In this document: positions 29,024-37,833 of the stretch, piece after piece
Numbering within the stretch: the first letter of the stretch is position 1
How the letters are laid out: every line of letters begins with the position of its first letter
Source of the DNA: Deinococcus arcticus
Lineage (GTDB): Bacteria; Deinococcota; Deinococci; Deinococcales; Deinococcaceae
Length of the DNA: 64,000 bases
Assembly: GCF_003028415.1 (NCBI RefSeq)
Contig: NZ_PYSV01000003.1
Coordinates: 236,344-300,343, forward strand
Reading direction: 5' to 3'
The notes under the pieces: model-generated
What the model saw: only the letters and a program-made list of their open reading frames with translations
Told to the model about the DNA's origin: nothing
The model's database searches: none
Program-made: the position numbers and the translations under genes

Positions 29024-29418
29024 CGGACCGGGCGGCGGGTACGGGCCACCGCCCACAGCGACATGGCGCCCAGAAACAGAAGCAGGCCGAGGTCCAGGCC
29101 CGTCAGCGGTTCCTGGCGCGCCAGCTTGAGAATGGGCCGTGCCACAGCAGGCCACGCCAGCGCCGCCAGCAGCGGCCAGGGCACGGCGGGTGGGGCCGCC
29201 CGGCCCCGCGCCCGCCACAGCCCGGCGCCCGCCCAGACGATAAAGGCGAAGGGCACCAGGGCCAGCCCCAGCCGCAGCGCCCGGTGGTCGGGGAGGACCA
29301 GCAGCCCCAAGGCGGAAAAGCCGGCGGAGGCGGTGACAAGCGCCACCATCAGCCACCCCGCCCCCACACTGGGCGGCGGGCCCCGGTGGACTTCCTGCTC
29401 CGGCTCCGACCCGGTCAT
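29020..29418 (-). CDS. Small polytopic membrane protein (exporter operon)
   Basis: The 132-residue product has four hydrophobic segments (near residues 24-43, 49-66, 84-96 and 107-125) and a polar N-terminus. No known family is recognised. It starts inside an ATGA shared with the membrane gene upstream and ends in a GTGA shared with the glycosylase downstream. Co-translation with both is likely. It may have arisen from the same ancestor as its neighbour at 29415, which has a similar four-helix plan. Confidence 0.7.
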   Translation of the reverse strand: MTGSEPEQEVHRGPPPSVGAGWLMVALVTASAGFSALGLLVLPDHRALRLGLALVPFAFIVWAGAGLWRARGRAAPPAVPWPLLAALAWPAVARPILKLARQEPLTGLDLGLLLFLGAMSLWAVARTRRPVR

Positions 29419-29819
29419 GACGCGGTGACCGGGCGACACGCCGACACCACGAACAGTCCTAGCAGCGCCACCAGCATGGTCAGTACGGCGCCCTCCATGA
29501 CGGAGACGCCGGCTTCAAGCGCCCGCACCAGCCACCGGCCCAGCAGCTGAGCGGTCAGGAGCACCATCATGGTCATCAAGAGGCGCTGGCCGTGGTCCTG
29601 CGCTGTGGCTTGCCCTGGGCCCCGCACCAGCCGCCGCACCAGCCACCCGGCCTGCCCGGCCGCCAGGGCCCAGAACAGGGCGTGGTGATCGGCGGGGGGC
29701 AGCCACAGGTCCAACTGGACCCCGGTGCCCAGCAGGGCCAGCACCGCCAGGGCCCGGGGCAGGAGGAGCGAATCGTCCCGGCCTCGCGGCGCGGGTTCGG
29801 TGGCCGTGCGGCGCGTCAT
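29415..29819 (-). CDS. Small polytopic membrane protein (exporter operon)
   Basis: The 134-residue protein has a charged N-terminus (MTRRTATEPAPRGRDD) and four hydrophobic segments (about 19-40, 46-60, 82-95 and 108-126). I cannot assign a family. The ATG overlaps the stop of the ABC ATPase gene (ATGA), and its own stop overlaps the next membrane gene. It could be an accessory subunit of the ABC-2 exporter, but that is inference from position. Confidence 0.7.
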   Translation of the reverse strand: MTRRTATEPAPRGRDDSLLLPRALAVLALLGTGVQLDLWLPPADHHALFWALAAGQAGWLVRRLVRGPGQATAQDHGQRLLMTMMVLLTAQLLGRWLVRALEAGVSVMEGAVLTMLVALLGLFVVSACRPVTAS

Positions 29820-30781
29820 GCCCCCGAGTGTAGCGCTCCCCGCAGCAACCCGCCCTCGTAAATACGGCGAATGGTGGCCTCGATGTCGGGTTCTTTCACC
29901 GTCAGGTCGCGCACGGGGGCGTGGGCGGTCACGCGGGCGATGGGACCAGCGGCGGGCCCGGTAAAGGCGTAGCGGGCCCGGGGTCCTTCGTGGCCCAGCA
30001 GGGTCAGGCCCGGCACCTGGGGGTCGGCGGGGGCGGCTTCAAAATCCACCTGCAGTTCGCGGGCGCTGCCGTAGCGCGCCTGCAACTGGCCCAGGGCGCC
30101 GTCGTACAGCAGCTGGCCGTGGTCAATGATCAGCACGCGCCCGGCCAGGCGCTCCACGTCACCCAGGTCGTGCGTGGTCAGCAACACCGTGACGCCCCGC
30201 TCGCGGCTCACCTGCGCCACGAAGTCGCGGATGCGTTCCTTGGCCACCACGTCCAGACCCACGGTGGGCTCGTCCAGAAACAGCAGGTCCGGGTCGTGCA
30301 GCAGGGCGGCGGCCAGATCGGCGCGCATGCGCTGGCCCAGGCTCAGGGCGCGGGCGGGGGTGTGCAGAAAGGGGCCCAGGTCCAGCAGCTCGGTAAAGGT
30401 GTGCAGGTTGGCCTGCCAGCGCGCGGCAGGCACCCGGTACACGTGGCGCAGCAGTTCCAGGCTGTCCCGCACCGGCAGGTCCCACCACAGGGTGGTGCGC
30501 TGCCCGAACACCGCCCCCAGGCGCGCCACGTGCTGGCGCCGGGCCTGCCAGGGTACCAGCCCGCCCACGCGCACCTCGCCCCGGTCGGGCACCAGCAGGC
30601 CGGTCAGAATCTTGACGGTGGTGCTTTTGCCCGCGCCGTTGGGCCCCAGGTAGCCCACGATCTCGCCCGGGGCCACCTGAAAGGAAATGTCGCGCACGGC
30701 TTCATGCACCCGCCGCACCGGGCGCAGGAGCGGGCCGCCCCGGCTGGTGAAGGTCTTGTGCAGGTGTTCAACGTGAATCAT
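29816..30781 (-). CDS. ABC-2 type exporter, ATP-binding protein
   Basis: The 321-residue ATPase has Walker A YLGPNGAGKSTTVK, a Q-loop region GAVFGQRTTLWWDLPV, a signature-like LSLGQRMRADLAAALLHDP, Walker B LLFLDEPTVGLD, and the H-loop TTHDLGDVERL. The FGQRTTLWWDLP block is typical of the subgroup that works with paired ABC-2 permeases of the viologen/daunorubicin exporter type. Two such permease genes precede it. The substrate is unknown. The C-terminal ~90 residues are a regulatory extension found in this class. Confidence 0.93.
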   Translation of the reverse strand: MIHVEHLHKTFTSRGGPLLRPVRRVHEAVRDISFQVAPGEIVGYLGPNGAGKSTTVKILTGLLVPDRGEVRVGGLVPWQARRQHVARLGAVFGQRTTLWWDLPVRDSLELLRHVYRVPAARWQANLHTFTELLDLGPFLHTPARALSLGQRMRADLAAALLHDPDLLFLDEPTVGLDVVAKERIRDFVAQVSRERGVTVLLTTHDLGDVERLAGRVLIIDHGQLLYDGALGQLQARYGSARELQVDFEAAPADPQVPGLTLLGHEGPRARYAFTGPAAGPIARVTAHAPVRDLTVKEPDIEATIRRIYEGGLLRGALHSGA

Positions 30782-30862
30782 GGGTGCTCCTTTGGGGGGT
30801 GTGGAAGGGGGGGTGTGGGCTCTGGGACAGGCTGTTCCTCCACCCCGGGGCCTCCAGCCCCC

Positions 30863-31693
30863 CTACGTTCCGGTGCCCTGATACCGGCGCACGCCCACGC
30901 GCCAGAAGGCAAAGGCCAGGGCCAGCACGGTGGGGCCCACCAGGGGCGACAGAAAAGCGGCGGCCGGGGGCAGGCCATCGGGCAGGGGGCGGCCCAGCAG
31001 GTGCAGCACCGGAAAGTAGGACAGAAAAGCCGCCGGAATCAGGTAGGTGAAGGTCTTGCGCAGCGCCTCGCCATAGATGCCCATGGGGTAACTGATCAGG
31101 GTGCGCCCGCCGTAGGTGAGCACGTTCATGGCCTCCACGCTGTCCACCGTCCAGAAGGTGAGGGTGCCGCCCACCACGAACAGGCCGCCGAAAAAGCAGA
31201 TCAGGCCCAGCACGCAGCCCAGCAGCAGACCGGCGTCTGCGGCCGTCCAGGCGTGGGCGGTATGCGCCAGTCCGTAGGCCAGGATGGCCCCGGCCAGCCC
31301 AATGCGCGCCACCCGGCGCAGCGCAAAGTCTGAGCCGAACACCTGCACCACCAGCGGCACCGGGCGCAGCAGGAAGGTGGAGAAGGTACCCGCGCGCACA
31401 TGCGCCGAGAGGTTGGGGGCGTCGAAGCCGCCGAACAGCAGGTCCATCAGCACAAACGACAGTTCGGCCAGGCCGTACAGCAGGCAGATCTCGCCCAGCG
31501 TCCAGCCGCCCAGGCCGCCAAAGCGGGGCAGCACCAGCGCCAGCGCCGCGAACTCGGCCGCCGTGATCAGCAGGGTGCCCAGGGCGTCCAGCACCAGGGC
31601 CCCCCGGTAGGCCCCTTGCGAGCGCACCTGCGCGCCCAGCAGCCGCAGGTACAGGCGGCCCAGGTGCCCCGCCGAGGCCACCCACCTACCCAC
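30863..31693 (-). CDS. ABC-2 type exporter permease, second subunit
   Basis: The 276-residue integral membrane protein has six predicted hydrophobic segments and a short cytoplasmic N-terminus (LYLRLLGAQVRSQGAYRGALVLD). It matches ABC-2-like permeases (DUF990/EcsB-like subgroup) paired with the ATPase 82 bp downstream. Its start overlaps the upstream permease stop by 8 nt. The two permeases probably form a heterodimeric channel. Confidence 0.88.
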   Translation of the reverse strand: MGRWVASAGHLGRLYLRLLGAQVRSQGAYRGALVLDALGTLLITAAEFAALALVLPRFGGLGGWTLGEICLLYGLAELSFVLMDLLFGGFDAPNLSAHVRAGTFSTFLLRPVPLVVQVFGSDFALRRVARIGLAGAILAYGLAHTAHAWTAADAGLLLGCVLGLICFFGGLFVVGGTLTFWTVDSVEAMNVLTYGGRTLISYPMGIYGEALRKTFTYLIPAAFLSYFPVLHLLGRPLPDGLPPAAAFLSPLVGPTVLALAFAFWRVGVRRYQGTGT

Positions 31694-32531
31694 CGGCCAC
31701 CTCCAGGCGCCGCAGACCCCGGTGCAGGGTAAAGGCCGTGACCAGGCCCAGGGCCAGCGCCCAGGCCGCCTGCACGCCCAGCGCGCTCCAGGCGGCGGCG
31801 CCCGTCCTGACCCCCACCCAGACCTCCACGACCGTGTTCAGCATGGCGGGAAAGGGGGTCCAGGAGAGCCACGCCTGGAACCAGTCCGGGAAGAAAGCCA
31901 GCGGCATCAGAAAGCCGCAGCCCAGGCCCAGCAGCGCCCAGGCAAAGCGGCCAAAACCGGCCGCGTCCGGCGACCAGAAGGCCGCGCAGTTGACCAGAAA
32001 GCGGAACAGAAAGCCGCAGGCCCAGGCCAGCCCCACGCTCAGGACCGTCTGCACCCAGGCCAGGGCCCCGGCCGGCCACACCACGCCCCACAGGCCTTCA
32101 AAGAGCAGCAGCATGGGCAGGCCGCGCAGCACCAGTTGCCCGGCCGCGCGCCCGGCGTCCTGCGCGGCCCAGAAACCCAGCAGGTTCAGGGGCCGCAGCA
32201 GATCGGCCGCCACCTCGCCCCGGTGCACGGTGCGCATGAAATCGGTCCAGCCAAAGAGGCTCAGGGCCATGATGAACGCCTGGGTCAGGCCGGTGTAGGT
32301 GATCGCGTCCTGCGCGGTGTAGCCCGCCACCTGGGGGCGTGTGCCGAACAGCGCCAGCAGCACCGCCACGCGCAGCACCCCGAAAAACGTGTTGGTGATC
32401 AGGCCCCAGAGCGCCGCCTGCGGATAGGCGAACTGCCGCCGGAAGCCCAGCCGGGCCACCGCCCAGGGCAGGGCCAGCGCCGACCACAGGACGGCGCCCC
32501 TGGCGCGCGCGGGCGCCGGTGCAATGGTCAT
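31686..32531 (-). CDS. ABC-2 type exporter permease, first subunit
   Basis: The 281-residue membrane protein has about six hydrophobic segments and the motifs RRQFAYPQAALWGLITNTFFGVLR and GEVAADLLRPLNLLGFW typical of these ABC-2 permeases. It is the first gene of the operon, which runs permease, permease, ATPase, two small membrane proteins and two DNA glycosylases. AAGGAGG about 9-14 nt upstream of the ATG is a good ribosome binding site. Confidence 0.88.
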   Translation of the reverse strand: MTIAPAPARARGAVLWSALALPWAVARLGFRRQFAYPQAALWGLITNTFFGVLRVAVLLALFGTRPQVAGYTAQDAITYTGLTQAFIMALSLFGWTDFMRTVHRGEVAADLLRPLNLLGFWAAQDAGRAAGQLVLRGLPMLLLFEGLWGVVWPAGALAWVQTVLSVGLAWACGFLFRFLVNCAAFWSPDAAGFGRFAWALLGLGCGFLMPLAFFPDWFQAWLSWTPFPAMLNTVVEVWVGVRTGAAAWSALGVQAAWALALGLVTAFTLHRGLRRLEVAGG

Positions 32532-32852
32532 GATGTTCCCCCTCCTTCCAGTGTGCCGAACCGGAAGCGCTCAGGGTACCGGGCGCGGGCCCGGGCCGGG
32601 TATAGGCCGCTTGGCGGAGGGTGAGGGGTGGGGGGACGGGGTTTCTTCGGCTGGGCAGCTGTTCCGCCTCAGGCTCAGGCCGGAGTCAGCTCCCCAATGC
32701 CTACTTACTGCACCCGGGGCCCGCGCTGTGCCCACCATCCCTGTTCTCCCGGGGCCGTCTCAGGGTTTCCTCAACGCGCCCTGCATGCCGGGCCCAGACG
32801 CGCGCCCTACGCTGGAACCTGCATCTTTTCCATGCCACAGGAGGCACACACC
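32532..32852. promoter_or_regulatory. Divergent intergenic region with DUF937 promoter box
   Basis: This 321-bp gap separates the exporter operon and the DUF937 gene. A TACGCT -10 box (32808-32813) and AGGAGG (32839-32844) precede the DUF937 ATG, giving a short leader with a normal ribosome binding site. The rest is GC-rich, with no gene or clear operator. Confidence 0.4.
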
Positions 32853-33638
32853 ATGATGGACATTCTCAGTCAACTGGGCGGCCTGGGCGGCGCCGGACAG
32901 ACCATGGGCCGGCAGCTGGGCACCAGCCCGCAGCAGACCGAAGCGGCCATGGAAGCGGCCCTGCCCCTGCTGCTGGGCGCCCTGACGCGCAACGCGGCGC
33001 AGCCCGGCGGCCTGGACACCCTGGGCCGAGCCCTGGAGCGCCACGACGGCTCGGCCCTCAGTGCGTTTGGGCAGGGGCAACTGCCCGACCCCACCGATGG
33101 CCAGAAGATTCTGGGGCATGTGTTCGGCGGGCAGCAGAGCCAGGCCGCGCAGGCGGTGGGCCGCCGCGCGGGCATTGATCCGCAGCTGGCCATGCAACTG
33201 CTGACCATGCTGGCGCCGCTGGTGCTGGGCTACCTGAGCCGCCAGCGCCAGGGACAGGGAGGCGCGCCGGGCTTCCCCACACCGGGCAGCGGCGGGCAGA
33301 TGCCTGGGCAGGGCGGCGATCTGGGCAGCATTCTGGGTGGTTTGCTGGGCGGCGCCGGGGGCGGCCTGGGGGGCCTGCTGGGCGGGCTGTTGAATGGGGG
33401 CGGCCACCCCCAGACCACGCCGCGTCAGCAGCCCGACCCCTACAGCCAGGGCGGGGGCGTGCTGGGCGGCGGCCCGGTGATTCCTGGCTACCCCAGCCAG
33501 GGCGTGCCCCACAACCAGAGCCCGGCCCAGCGCGGCGGGGGCGACCTGTTCGGCACCCTGAACCGCGCCCTGGACCGCGACGGCGACGGCGGCGCCCTGG
33601 ACGACCTGATTGGCATGTTCGGCGGCGGGCGGCGCTAG
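32853..33638 (+). CDS. DUF937 domain protein
   Basis: The 261-residue protein has an N-terminal DUF937 helical domain (residues 1-130). It starts MMDILSQLGGLGGAGQTMG and contains ALPLLLGALTRNAA, AGIDPQLAMQLLTMLAPLVLGYL. A long Gly/Gln/Pro-rich tail (about 135-230) includes repeated LGGLLGG units. A conserved-looking C-terminal end follows: RALDRDGDGGALDDLIGMFGGGRR. DUF937 proteins have no settled function. The DRDGDGGALDDL end recalls an EF-hand-like calcium loop and is also seen in the YidB group. AGGAGG lies 8 nt before the ATG. Confidence 0.85.
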   Translation: MMDILSQLGGLGGAGQTMGRQLGTSPQQTEAAMEAALPLLLGALTRNAAQPGGLDTLGRALERHDGSALSAFGQGQLPDPTDGQKILGHVFGGQQSQAAQAVGRRAGIDPQLAMQLLTMLAPLVLGYLSRQRQGQGGAPGFPTPGSGGQMPGQGGDLGSILGGLLGGAGGGLGGLLGGLLNGGGHPQTTPRQQPDPYSQGGGVLGGGPVIPGYPSQGVPHNQSPAQRGGGDLFGTLNRALDRDGDGGALDDLIGMFGGGRR

Positions 33639-33677
33639 GACCACCCACGCTATTAACCCGCACACGCGCAACAGAAA

Positions 33678-33704
33678 GGCCCCGGACACTTGAGGTCCGG
33701 GGCC
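33678..33704. terminator. Hairpin between convergent DUF937 and azoR genes
   Basis: A perfect 10-bp stem GGCCCCGGAC / GTCCGGGGCC closes a 7-nt loop (ACTTGAG). It lies between convergent genes and may terminate both. No strong T-run follows on either strand. Confidence 0.65.
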
Positions 33705-33720
33705 CTGTGCTTCATGGGCT

Positions 33721-34371
33721 TCAGGCGGGTTGCAGGGTCCCGGCGGCCAGGCGCCCGGCCAGGGCGCGGGCGCGTTCGCCGGCATCGGCCAGAATCTCGT
33801 CGCTGCGGCCAGGGTCAAAGTTCAGGCCCTCGGCAAAGACTGTTTCCACGTCAGTCACGCCCAGAAAGCCTAAGAAGGCGCGCAGGTGACTGGCCGAGTG
33901 CTCCATGGCACTGGCCTCGGGGGCGCTCCAGAAGCCGCCGCGCGTCTCCACGATCACGGCCTGCTTGCCGGTGGCCAGGCCTATGGGGCCCTGCGGACCG
34001 TAGCGGAAGGTCTTGCCAGCCACTGCCACCGCGTCCATGTAGGCCTTGACCATGGGGGGGTAGCCAAAGTTCCACATGGGCGCGGCAAACACCAGCAGAT
34101 CGGCGGCCAGGAACTGGTCCACCAGTTCGCCCAGGCGGGCCACCTTCTGGGCCTCATGGGGCAGCAGGTCTTCCTGACGGGCCAGCTTGCCCCAGCCGGT
34201 CATCACGTCGGCGTCAATGAGGGGAATCTCGGCCTGATACAGGTCCAGCGACGTGACCTGCGCACCAGGATGGGCGGCCACGTAGGCGTCCACAAACTGC
34301 TGACCCAGCTGGCGCGAGGTGGATTCAGAAAGACTCTTGGGGTTGCCCTGAATGAACAGTACGTTGGTCAT
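33721..34371 (-). CDS. azoR: FMN-dependent NADH-azoreductase
   Basis: AzoR is a flavodoxin-fold quinone and azo-dye reductase using FMN and NADH; in cells it mainly protects against quinones and thiol stress. The 216-residue protein shows NVLFIQGNPKSLSESTSRQ (phosphate-binding loop), the FMN block VFAAPMWNFGYPPMVKAYMD, and VIVETRGGFWS. GGAGG lies about 8 nt before the ATG. A canonical promoter with direct repeats lies upstream (34427-34498). No regulator gene is adjacent. Confidence 0.93.
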   Translation of the reverse strand: MTNVLFIQGNPKSLSESTSRQLGQQFVDAYVAAHPGAQVTSLDLYQAEIPLIDADVMTGWGKLARQEDLLPHEAQKVARLGELVDQFLAADLLVFAAPMWNFGYPPMVKAYMDAVAVAGKTFRYGPQGPIGLATGKQAVIVETRGGFWSAPEASAMEHSASHLRAFLGFLGVTDVETVFAEGLNFDPGRSDEILADAGERARALAGRLAAGTLQPA

Positions 34372-34426
34372 GATGTGCCCTCCGGAACAGAAACAACGCC
34401 TGCTTGACGCCTCTGTCTGAAGCACA

Positions 34427-34498
34427 CCATAAATCCTTCTGGTTTACTTTGTCAAGTTGATTGCAGGGCCTACGACTTTATCTTTTAACGTGTCAAGT
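34427..34498 (-). promoter_or_regulatory. azoR promoter with paired direct repeats
   Basis: On the minus strand TTGACA (34455-34450) and TTATGG (34432-34427) are 17 bp apart. ACTTGACAAAGTAAA (34457-34443), overlapping the -35, and ACTTGACACGTTAAA (34498-34484) are direct repeats matching at 12 of 15 bases, 41 bp apart, about four helical turns. That spacing suggests a regulator binding site pair. Confidence 0.55.
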
Positions 34499-34518
34499 GG
34501 GCAGCAGCCTTCCCCGGC

Positions 34519-35472
34519 TCAGCCCAGGGGCTCGCGGGAGCGCGGGGCATAGCCCGGGGGCGTGTCGTCGTCGCCGGCGAAAAGACTGGTGGTGAGATAC
34601 CGGGCGCCCGTGTCGCAGGCGATGGTCGCCACGCGCTTACCAGGGCCCAGGCGCCGGGCCACCGCCAGCGCAGCCCAGACCATGGCGCCGCTGCTCATGC
34701 CCACAAACACCCCTTCCTCGCGCGCCAGGCGCCGGGCCAGCGGGTAGGCATCTTCCTCCCAGACCTCCATGACCTCGTCAATCACCGCGCGGTCCAGGTT
34801 GGCCGGGATAAAGCCGGGGCCCATGCCCTGAAAGCCGTGGCTGCCCATCTGGCCGCCGCTGAGCACGTTGCTGCGCGCCGGTTCGCAGGCGATCACCTGC
34901 GCGGCCGGATTCTGCCGTTTCAGAAAGCGCCCCACCCCGCTGATGGTCCCGCCCGTGCCGCTGCCGTACACAAAAGCGTCGATGCGTCCGTCCATCTGTG
35001 CCCACAGCTCGGGGCCGGTGGTGCGCTCGTGGGTGGCGGGATTGGCAGGGTTGGCGAACTGGTTCATCATGACTGCGCCGCGTTCCTGCACAATCTTCTC
35101 GGCCTCTTCAATGGCGGCCAGCATGCGCCGGGCGGGGTCGGTCAGCACCAGTTCGGCGCCGTAGGCCACCAGGGTGCGCTTGCGCTCCTCGCTCATGCTG
35201 GCGGGCATGCACAGAATCAGCCGGTAGCCCTTGGCCGCCGCCACCTGCGCCAGCCCAATGCCGGTATTGCCGCTGGTGGGCTCCACGATGGTGCCGCCGG
35301 GCTGCAGCAGGCCCCGGCGCTCGGCGTCTTCCACCAGCCCCAGGGCAGTGCGGTCCTTGATGCTGCCGCCCGGGTTCTGGCCCTCCAGTTTCACAAACAC
35401 CTCAGCCATCCCGGGCTCGGTGACGCGCTGCAGGTGCAGCAGCGGGGTCTGACCAATCAGCGCCTGAATCAT
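34519..35472 (-). CDS. cysK: Cysteine synthase (O-acetylserine sulfhydrylase)
   Basis: This fold II PLP enzyme makes cysteine from O-acetylserine and sulfide. The 317-residue protein shows GQTPLLHLQR, PLP-lysine Lys39 in GGSIKDRTAL, the substrate loop PTSGNTGIGLA, the phosphate-binding GSGTGGTISG, and SSGAM near the C-terminus. The start at 35472 has TATCCT ending 6 nt upstream (leaderless type). CysK and CysM are hard to separate by sequence alone. The gene stands alone between azoR and the PRC-barrel gene. Confidence 0.93.
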   Translation of the reverse strand: MIQALIGQTPLLHLQRVTEPGMAEVFVKLEGQNPGGSIKDRTALGLVEDAERRGLLQPGGTIVEPTSGNTGIGLAQVAAAKGYRLILCMPASMSEERKRTLVAYGAELVLTDPARRMLAAIEEAEKIVQERGAVMMNQFANPANPATHERTTGPELWAQMDGRIDAFVYGSGTGGTISGVGRFLKRQNPAAQVIACEPARSNVLSGGQMGSHGFQGMGPGFIPANLDRAVIDEVMEVWEEDAYPLARRLAREEGVFVGMSSGAMVWAALAVARRLGPGKRVATIACDTGARYLTTSLFAGDDDTPPGYAPRSREPLG

Positions 35473-35507
35473 GGGCCCAGGATAGGCCGGAAGCCGCGAC
35501 AGTAAAC

Positions 35508-35541
35508 GGGCCGCCCCCCACACAGCGGAGAGGGGCGGCCC
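35508..35541 (-). terminator. Hairpin after the PRC-barrel gene
   Basis: A perfect 10-bp stem GGGCCGCCCC / GGGGCGGCCC (35508-35517 and 35532-35541) with a 14-nt loop follows the PRC-barrel gene by 15 bp. On the minus strand it is followed by GTTTACT, a weak T-rich run that also overlaps the likely cysK -35 region. Confidence 0.6.
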
Positions 35542-35556
35542 GGGGACAGGGGCGGG

Positions 35557-37299
35557 TTAGAGAGGCCGGTCCGTGCGGTTCGGGTCTGTCTGGCCCGGCG
35601 TGGCCGGCGTCTGGGTGGCCGGCGTCTGTGTAGCCGGCGTCTGGGTGGGCTGGCCCGGGGTCGCCTGAGTCTGGGCGGGCTGAGCCTGGGCACTCTGGCC
35701 GGGGGCAAAGGGCTCGGGCTGGCTCTCCAGCGCCGCCTCACCGTGGGCCTCGGGGCGGCTGGCCAGGGGATCCAGGTGCGGCTCGTCCTTGCTGACGCTG
35801 CTCACCAGAATGTCCAGCACGTCGCCGTCCCGCGCGGCCTGCACGGCCTTGTGGGTCACGATCTCGCCAATGTTCAGAATGATCGAGTCGTCGGGAGCCA
35901 GAATCACGCGGGTGACGGGGCGGCCCAGGGCGTCGCGCACACGCTGCTCCATGGCCTCCTGCTGGCGCTGCTCCAAGGCACCCTCGGCCTGATCGCGCTT
36001 GTCGCCCAGCCACGCCTTGGCGCGGTCAATGAGGCTGCCGGCACTCTCGGTCACGCCGGCCAGGCCGCCCCCGGCCGGGGCCGCTGCGGCCGTGGCCGCG
36101 CCGGTGGTGGCGGCAATCAGTGCGCTTTCCACACCCACGTGGCGGGCGCGCTCGGCAATGGCCGGAGTCACAATCTGACCGGTGGCCGCCACGATGCTGC
36201 CGCCGGGGGCCCGCACGTCGGTCTTCACGCGGCGCCCAATGGCCGCTTCCACCGAGTTGGGGTCGGCCTGCTGGCGCTCGCGCAGGGTCTGCACGCCTTC
36301 TTGCAGGGCGCCGCCGGTGGCCGCCGCCGTCAGGGCGGCCAGGCGCCCGGTCTGCTCGGCGCGCTCGGCCTGGTGGGTGGTGATGGTGGCGCCTGCAGGC
36401 ACAATGATCTCGCCGGTGTCGGTGGTGATCTCGCTGCGTGCGGTCTTGCCCACCACATACGCTTTCTGGCGCTCGGCGGTGGCGTTCTTCACGTCCTCGT
36501 AGGTGTCCTGTACGCGCTCGCGGGCGCTGCCATAGGCGTCGGCCAGCACGCCCCCGGTGGCGGCGGTGGCCAGGGCCGTCAGCTTGCCTGCGCCGTCGGC
36601 GGCCTCCGCGTGGGCCTCGGTGATGGTCTCACCCTTGGCCACCAGCAGGTGACCATCCGCGTCGGTGATGTCGCCGCCCGCAGTCTTGCCCACCACGTAT
36701 TCCTTCTGGCGCTCCTTGGTGGCCTCGGCAATGTTCTCGTAGGCCCCCTTGATGCTCTGCCCGGCCGAGACCAGCGCGCCCTTGATGCCGCCTTCCTCCT
36801 GCTCCTGCATGGCCTGGGCCACCGCTGGCGGCACCAGCGCCGTGTCCACACCAATCTGCACCTGCTCGGGGGCCGGCACAAAGGTGCGCCCGCTGGTCAG
36901 GTCGGCAAACAGCCCGCCAGTGGACTCGTAGCCCTCCACGCGGCCCGTGTGGTCGTCGAAGAACACGTCGGCAATCTTGCCCAGGTTCTGGCCGTCGGTG
37001 GTCAGCAGGGTCAGGCCCACGAGGCTCACCTTGCTGTCCAGCGCGTCTTTCAGGCGGCCGTCCTCGCGGGTGGTGGTCACGTCCTCGGGGGTGCCGATCA
37101 TGATGGCGTCCTCACCGATGCTGCGAATGCGCTCGAAGGGCACCACCTTGGCGGCGCTGAACCAGCCGCCCTCGTCCACCAGCAGCCCCAGCACCTGATT
37201 GGCCTGATGGTCGAAAATCACGTCATGCACACGGTCAAGCCGCTCGCCGCTACCCACAGCGACAATCGGGCGACCCAGAAGATCTTTGCCTTTAATCAT
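35557..37299 (-). CDS. PRC-barrel protein with four copies of a ~50-residue repeat
   Basis: The 580-residue protein has two PRC-barrel domains (about 1-75 and 90-160). Four copies of a ~50-residue module follow at 201-250, 281-330, 351-400 and 455-502. Each module reads roughly G-[KR]-x3-[DE]-[IV]-x3-G-x-[IL]-[IV]-x2-G-x-x-[IV]-T-x4-A-x6-G. Charged helices separate copies 1-3 (for example [11 protein letters not shown] and [11 protein letters not shown]). A Pro/Thr/Gln tail carries [15 protein letters not shown] repeats. PRC barrels serve in membrane-surface or RNA-linked scaffolds. The exact role here is unknown. A 45-residue membrane protein gene precedes it. Confidence 0.85.
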   Translation of the reverse strand: MIKGKDLLGRPIVAVGSGERLDRVHDVIFDHQANQVLGLLVDEGGWFSAAKVVPFERIRSIGEDAIMIGTPEDVTTTREDGRLKDALDSKVSLVGLTLLTTDGQNLGKIADVFFDDHTGRVEGYESTGGLFADLTSGRTFVPAPEQVQIGVDTALVPPAVAQAMQEQEEGGIKGALVSAGQSIKGAYENIAEATKERQKEYVVGKTAGGDITDADGHLLVAKGETITEAHAEAADGAGKLTALATAATGGVLADAYGSARERVQDTYEDVKNATAERQKAYVVGKTARSEITTDTGEIIVPAGATITTHQAERAEQTGRLAALTAAATGGALQEGVQTLRERQQADPNSVEAAIGRRVKTDVRAPGGSIVAATGQIVTPAIAERARHVGVESALIAATTGAATAAAAPAGGGLAGVTESAGSLIDRAKAWLGDKRDQAEGALEQRQQEAMEQRVRDALGRPVTRVILAPDDSIILNIGEIVTHKAVQAARDGDVLDILVSSVSKDEPHLDPLASRPEAHGEAALESQPEPFAPGQSAQAQPAQTQATPGQPTQTPATQTPATQTPATPGQTDPNRTDRPL

Positions 37300-37415
37300 G
37301 CAGCACGCTCCAGAGGAAACTTGAGAGGCGAGAAGAACAGTGGGGGCGCTTCAGGCGCCCGGGAATGGCTGGCCAGGGTGCGGGCGCAGCACCCGCGCCC
37401 GGTCCGCCCGGCGCC

Positions 37416-37553
37416 TCAGATAAAGCCGAGGTCCAGCAGCCCCTGGGGCTTGAGGTAGAAGAAGTACAGCAGCAGGAACAGCACGAGCAGGATGAGCACA
37501 ATGAGCAGCACGCGCCCACCGCCGCCACCAGAATTGCCTTTCAGTCGGGTCAT
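37416..37553 (-). CDS. 45-residue single-pass membrane protein
   Basis: The short frame encodes [20 protein letters not shown], then a continued hydrophobic helix to about residue 34, and a polar end [15 protein letters not shown] lies 6 nt before the ATG and a TACACT box (37569-37574) lies just above that, so expression signals are good. It precedes the PRC-barrel gene by 116 bp in the same direction. No family is recognised. The Gly-rich N-terminus before a single TM helix is typical of small membrane-anchor proteins. Confidence 0.7.
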   Translation of the reverse strand: MTRLKGNSGGGGGRVLLIVLILLVLFLLLYFFYLKPQGLLDLGFI

Positions 37554-37833
37554 AGGGCCTCCGTCAGGCAGTGTAAGAACAGGCGCCCACCCGGCGTCAT
37601 GGGCCGGGCGTTACCGCCGCTTGACCCATTCTTGGGCTGCCCTTTATGACCTGCAGCGGCCCGGGGGCCCGGGGGCGCTGTGGCCGTCCTTTGCCGGGGC
37701 CCCCGGCACGCCTGCCCACCGCCGCACACCACGCTCCGGCGGAACAGGCGCTGTCCCCCACCCCTGCCCCCCGGAAGCCAACGTTTGTGCAACCCCGGGG
37801 GCCAGGACCCGCCCAGGGCGTACGCTCAGGGCC

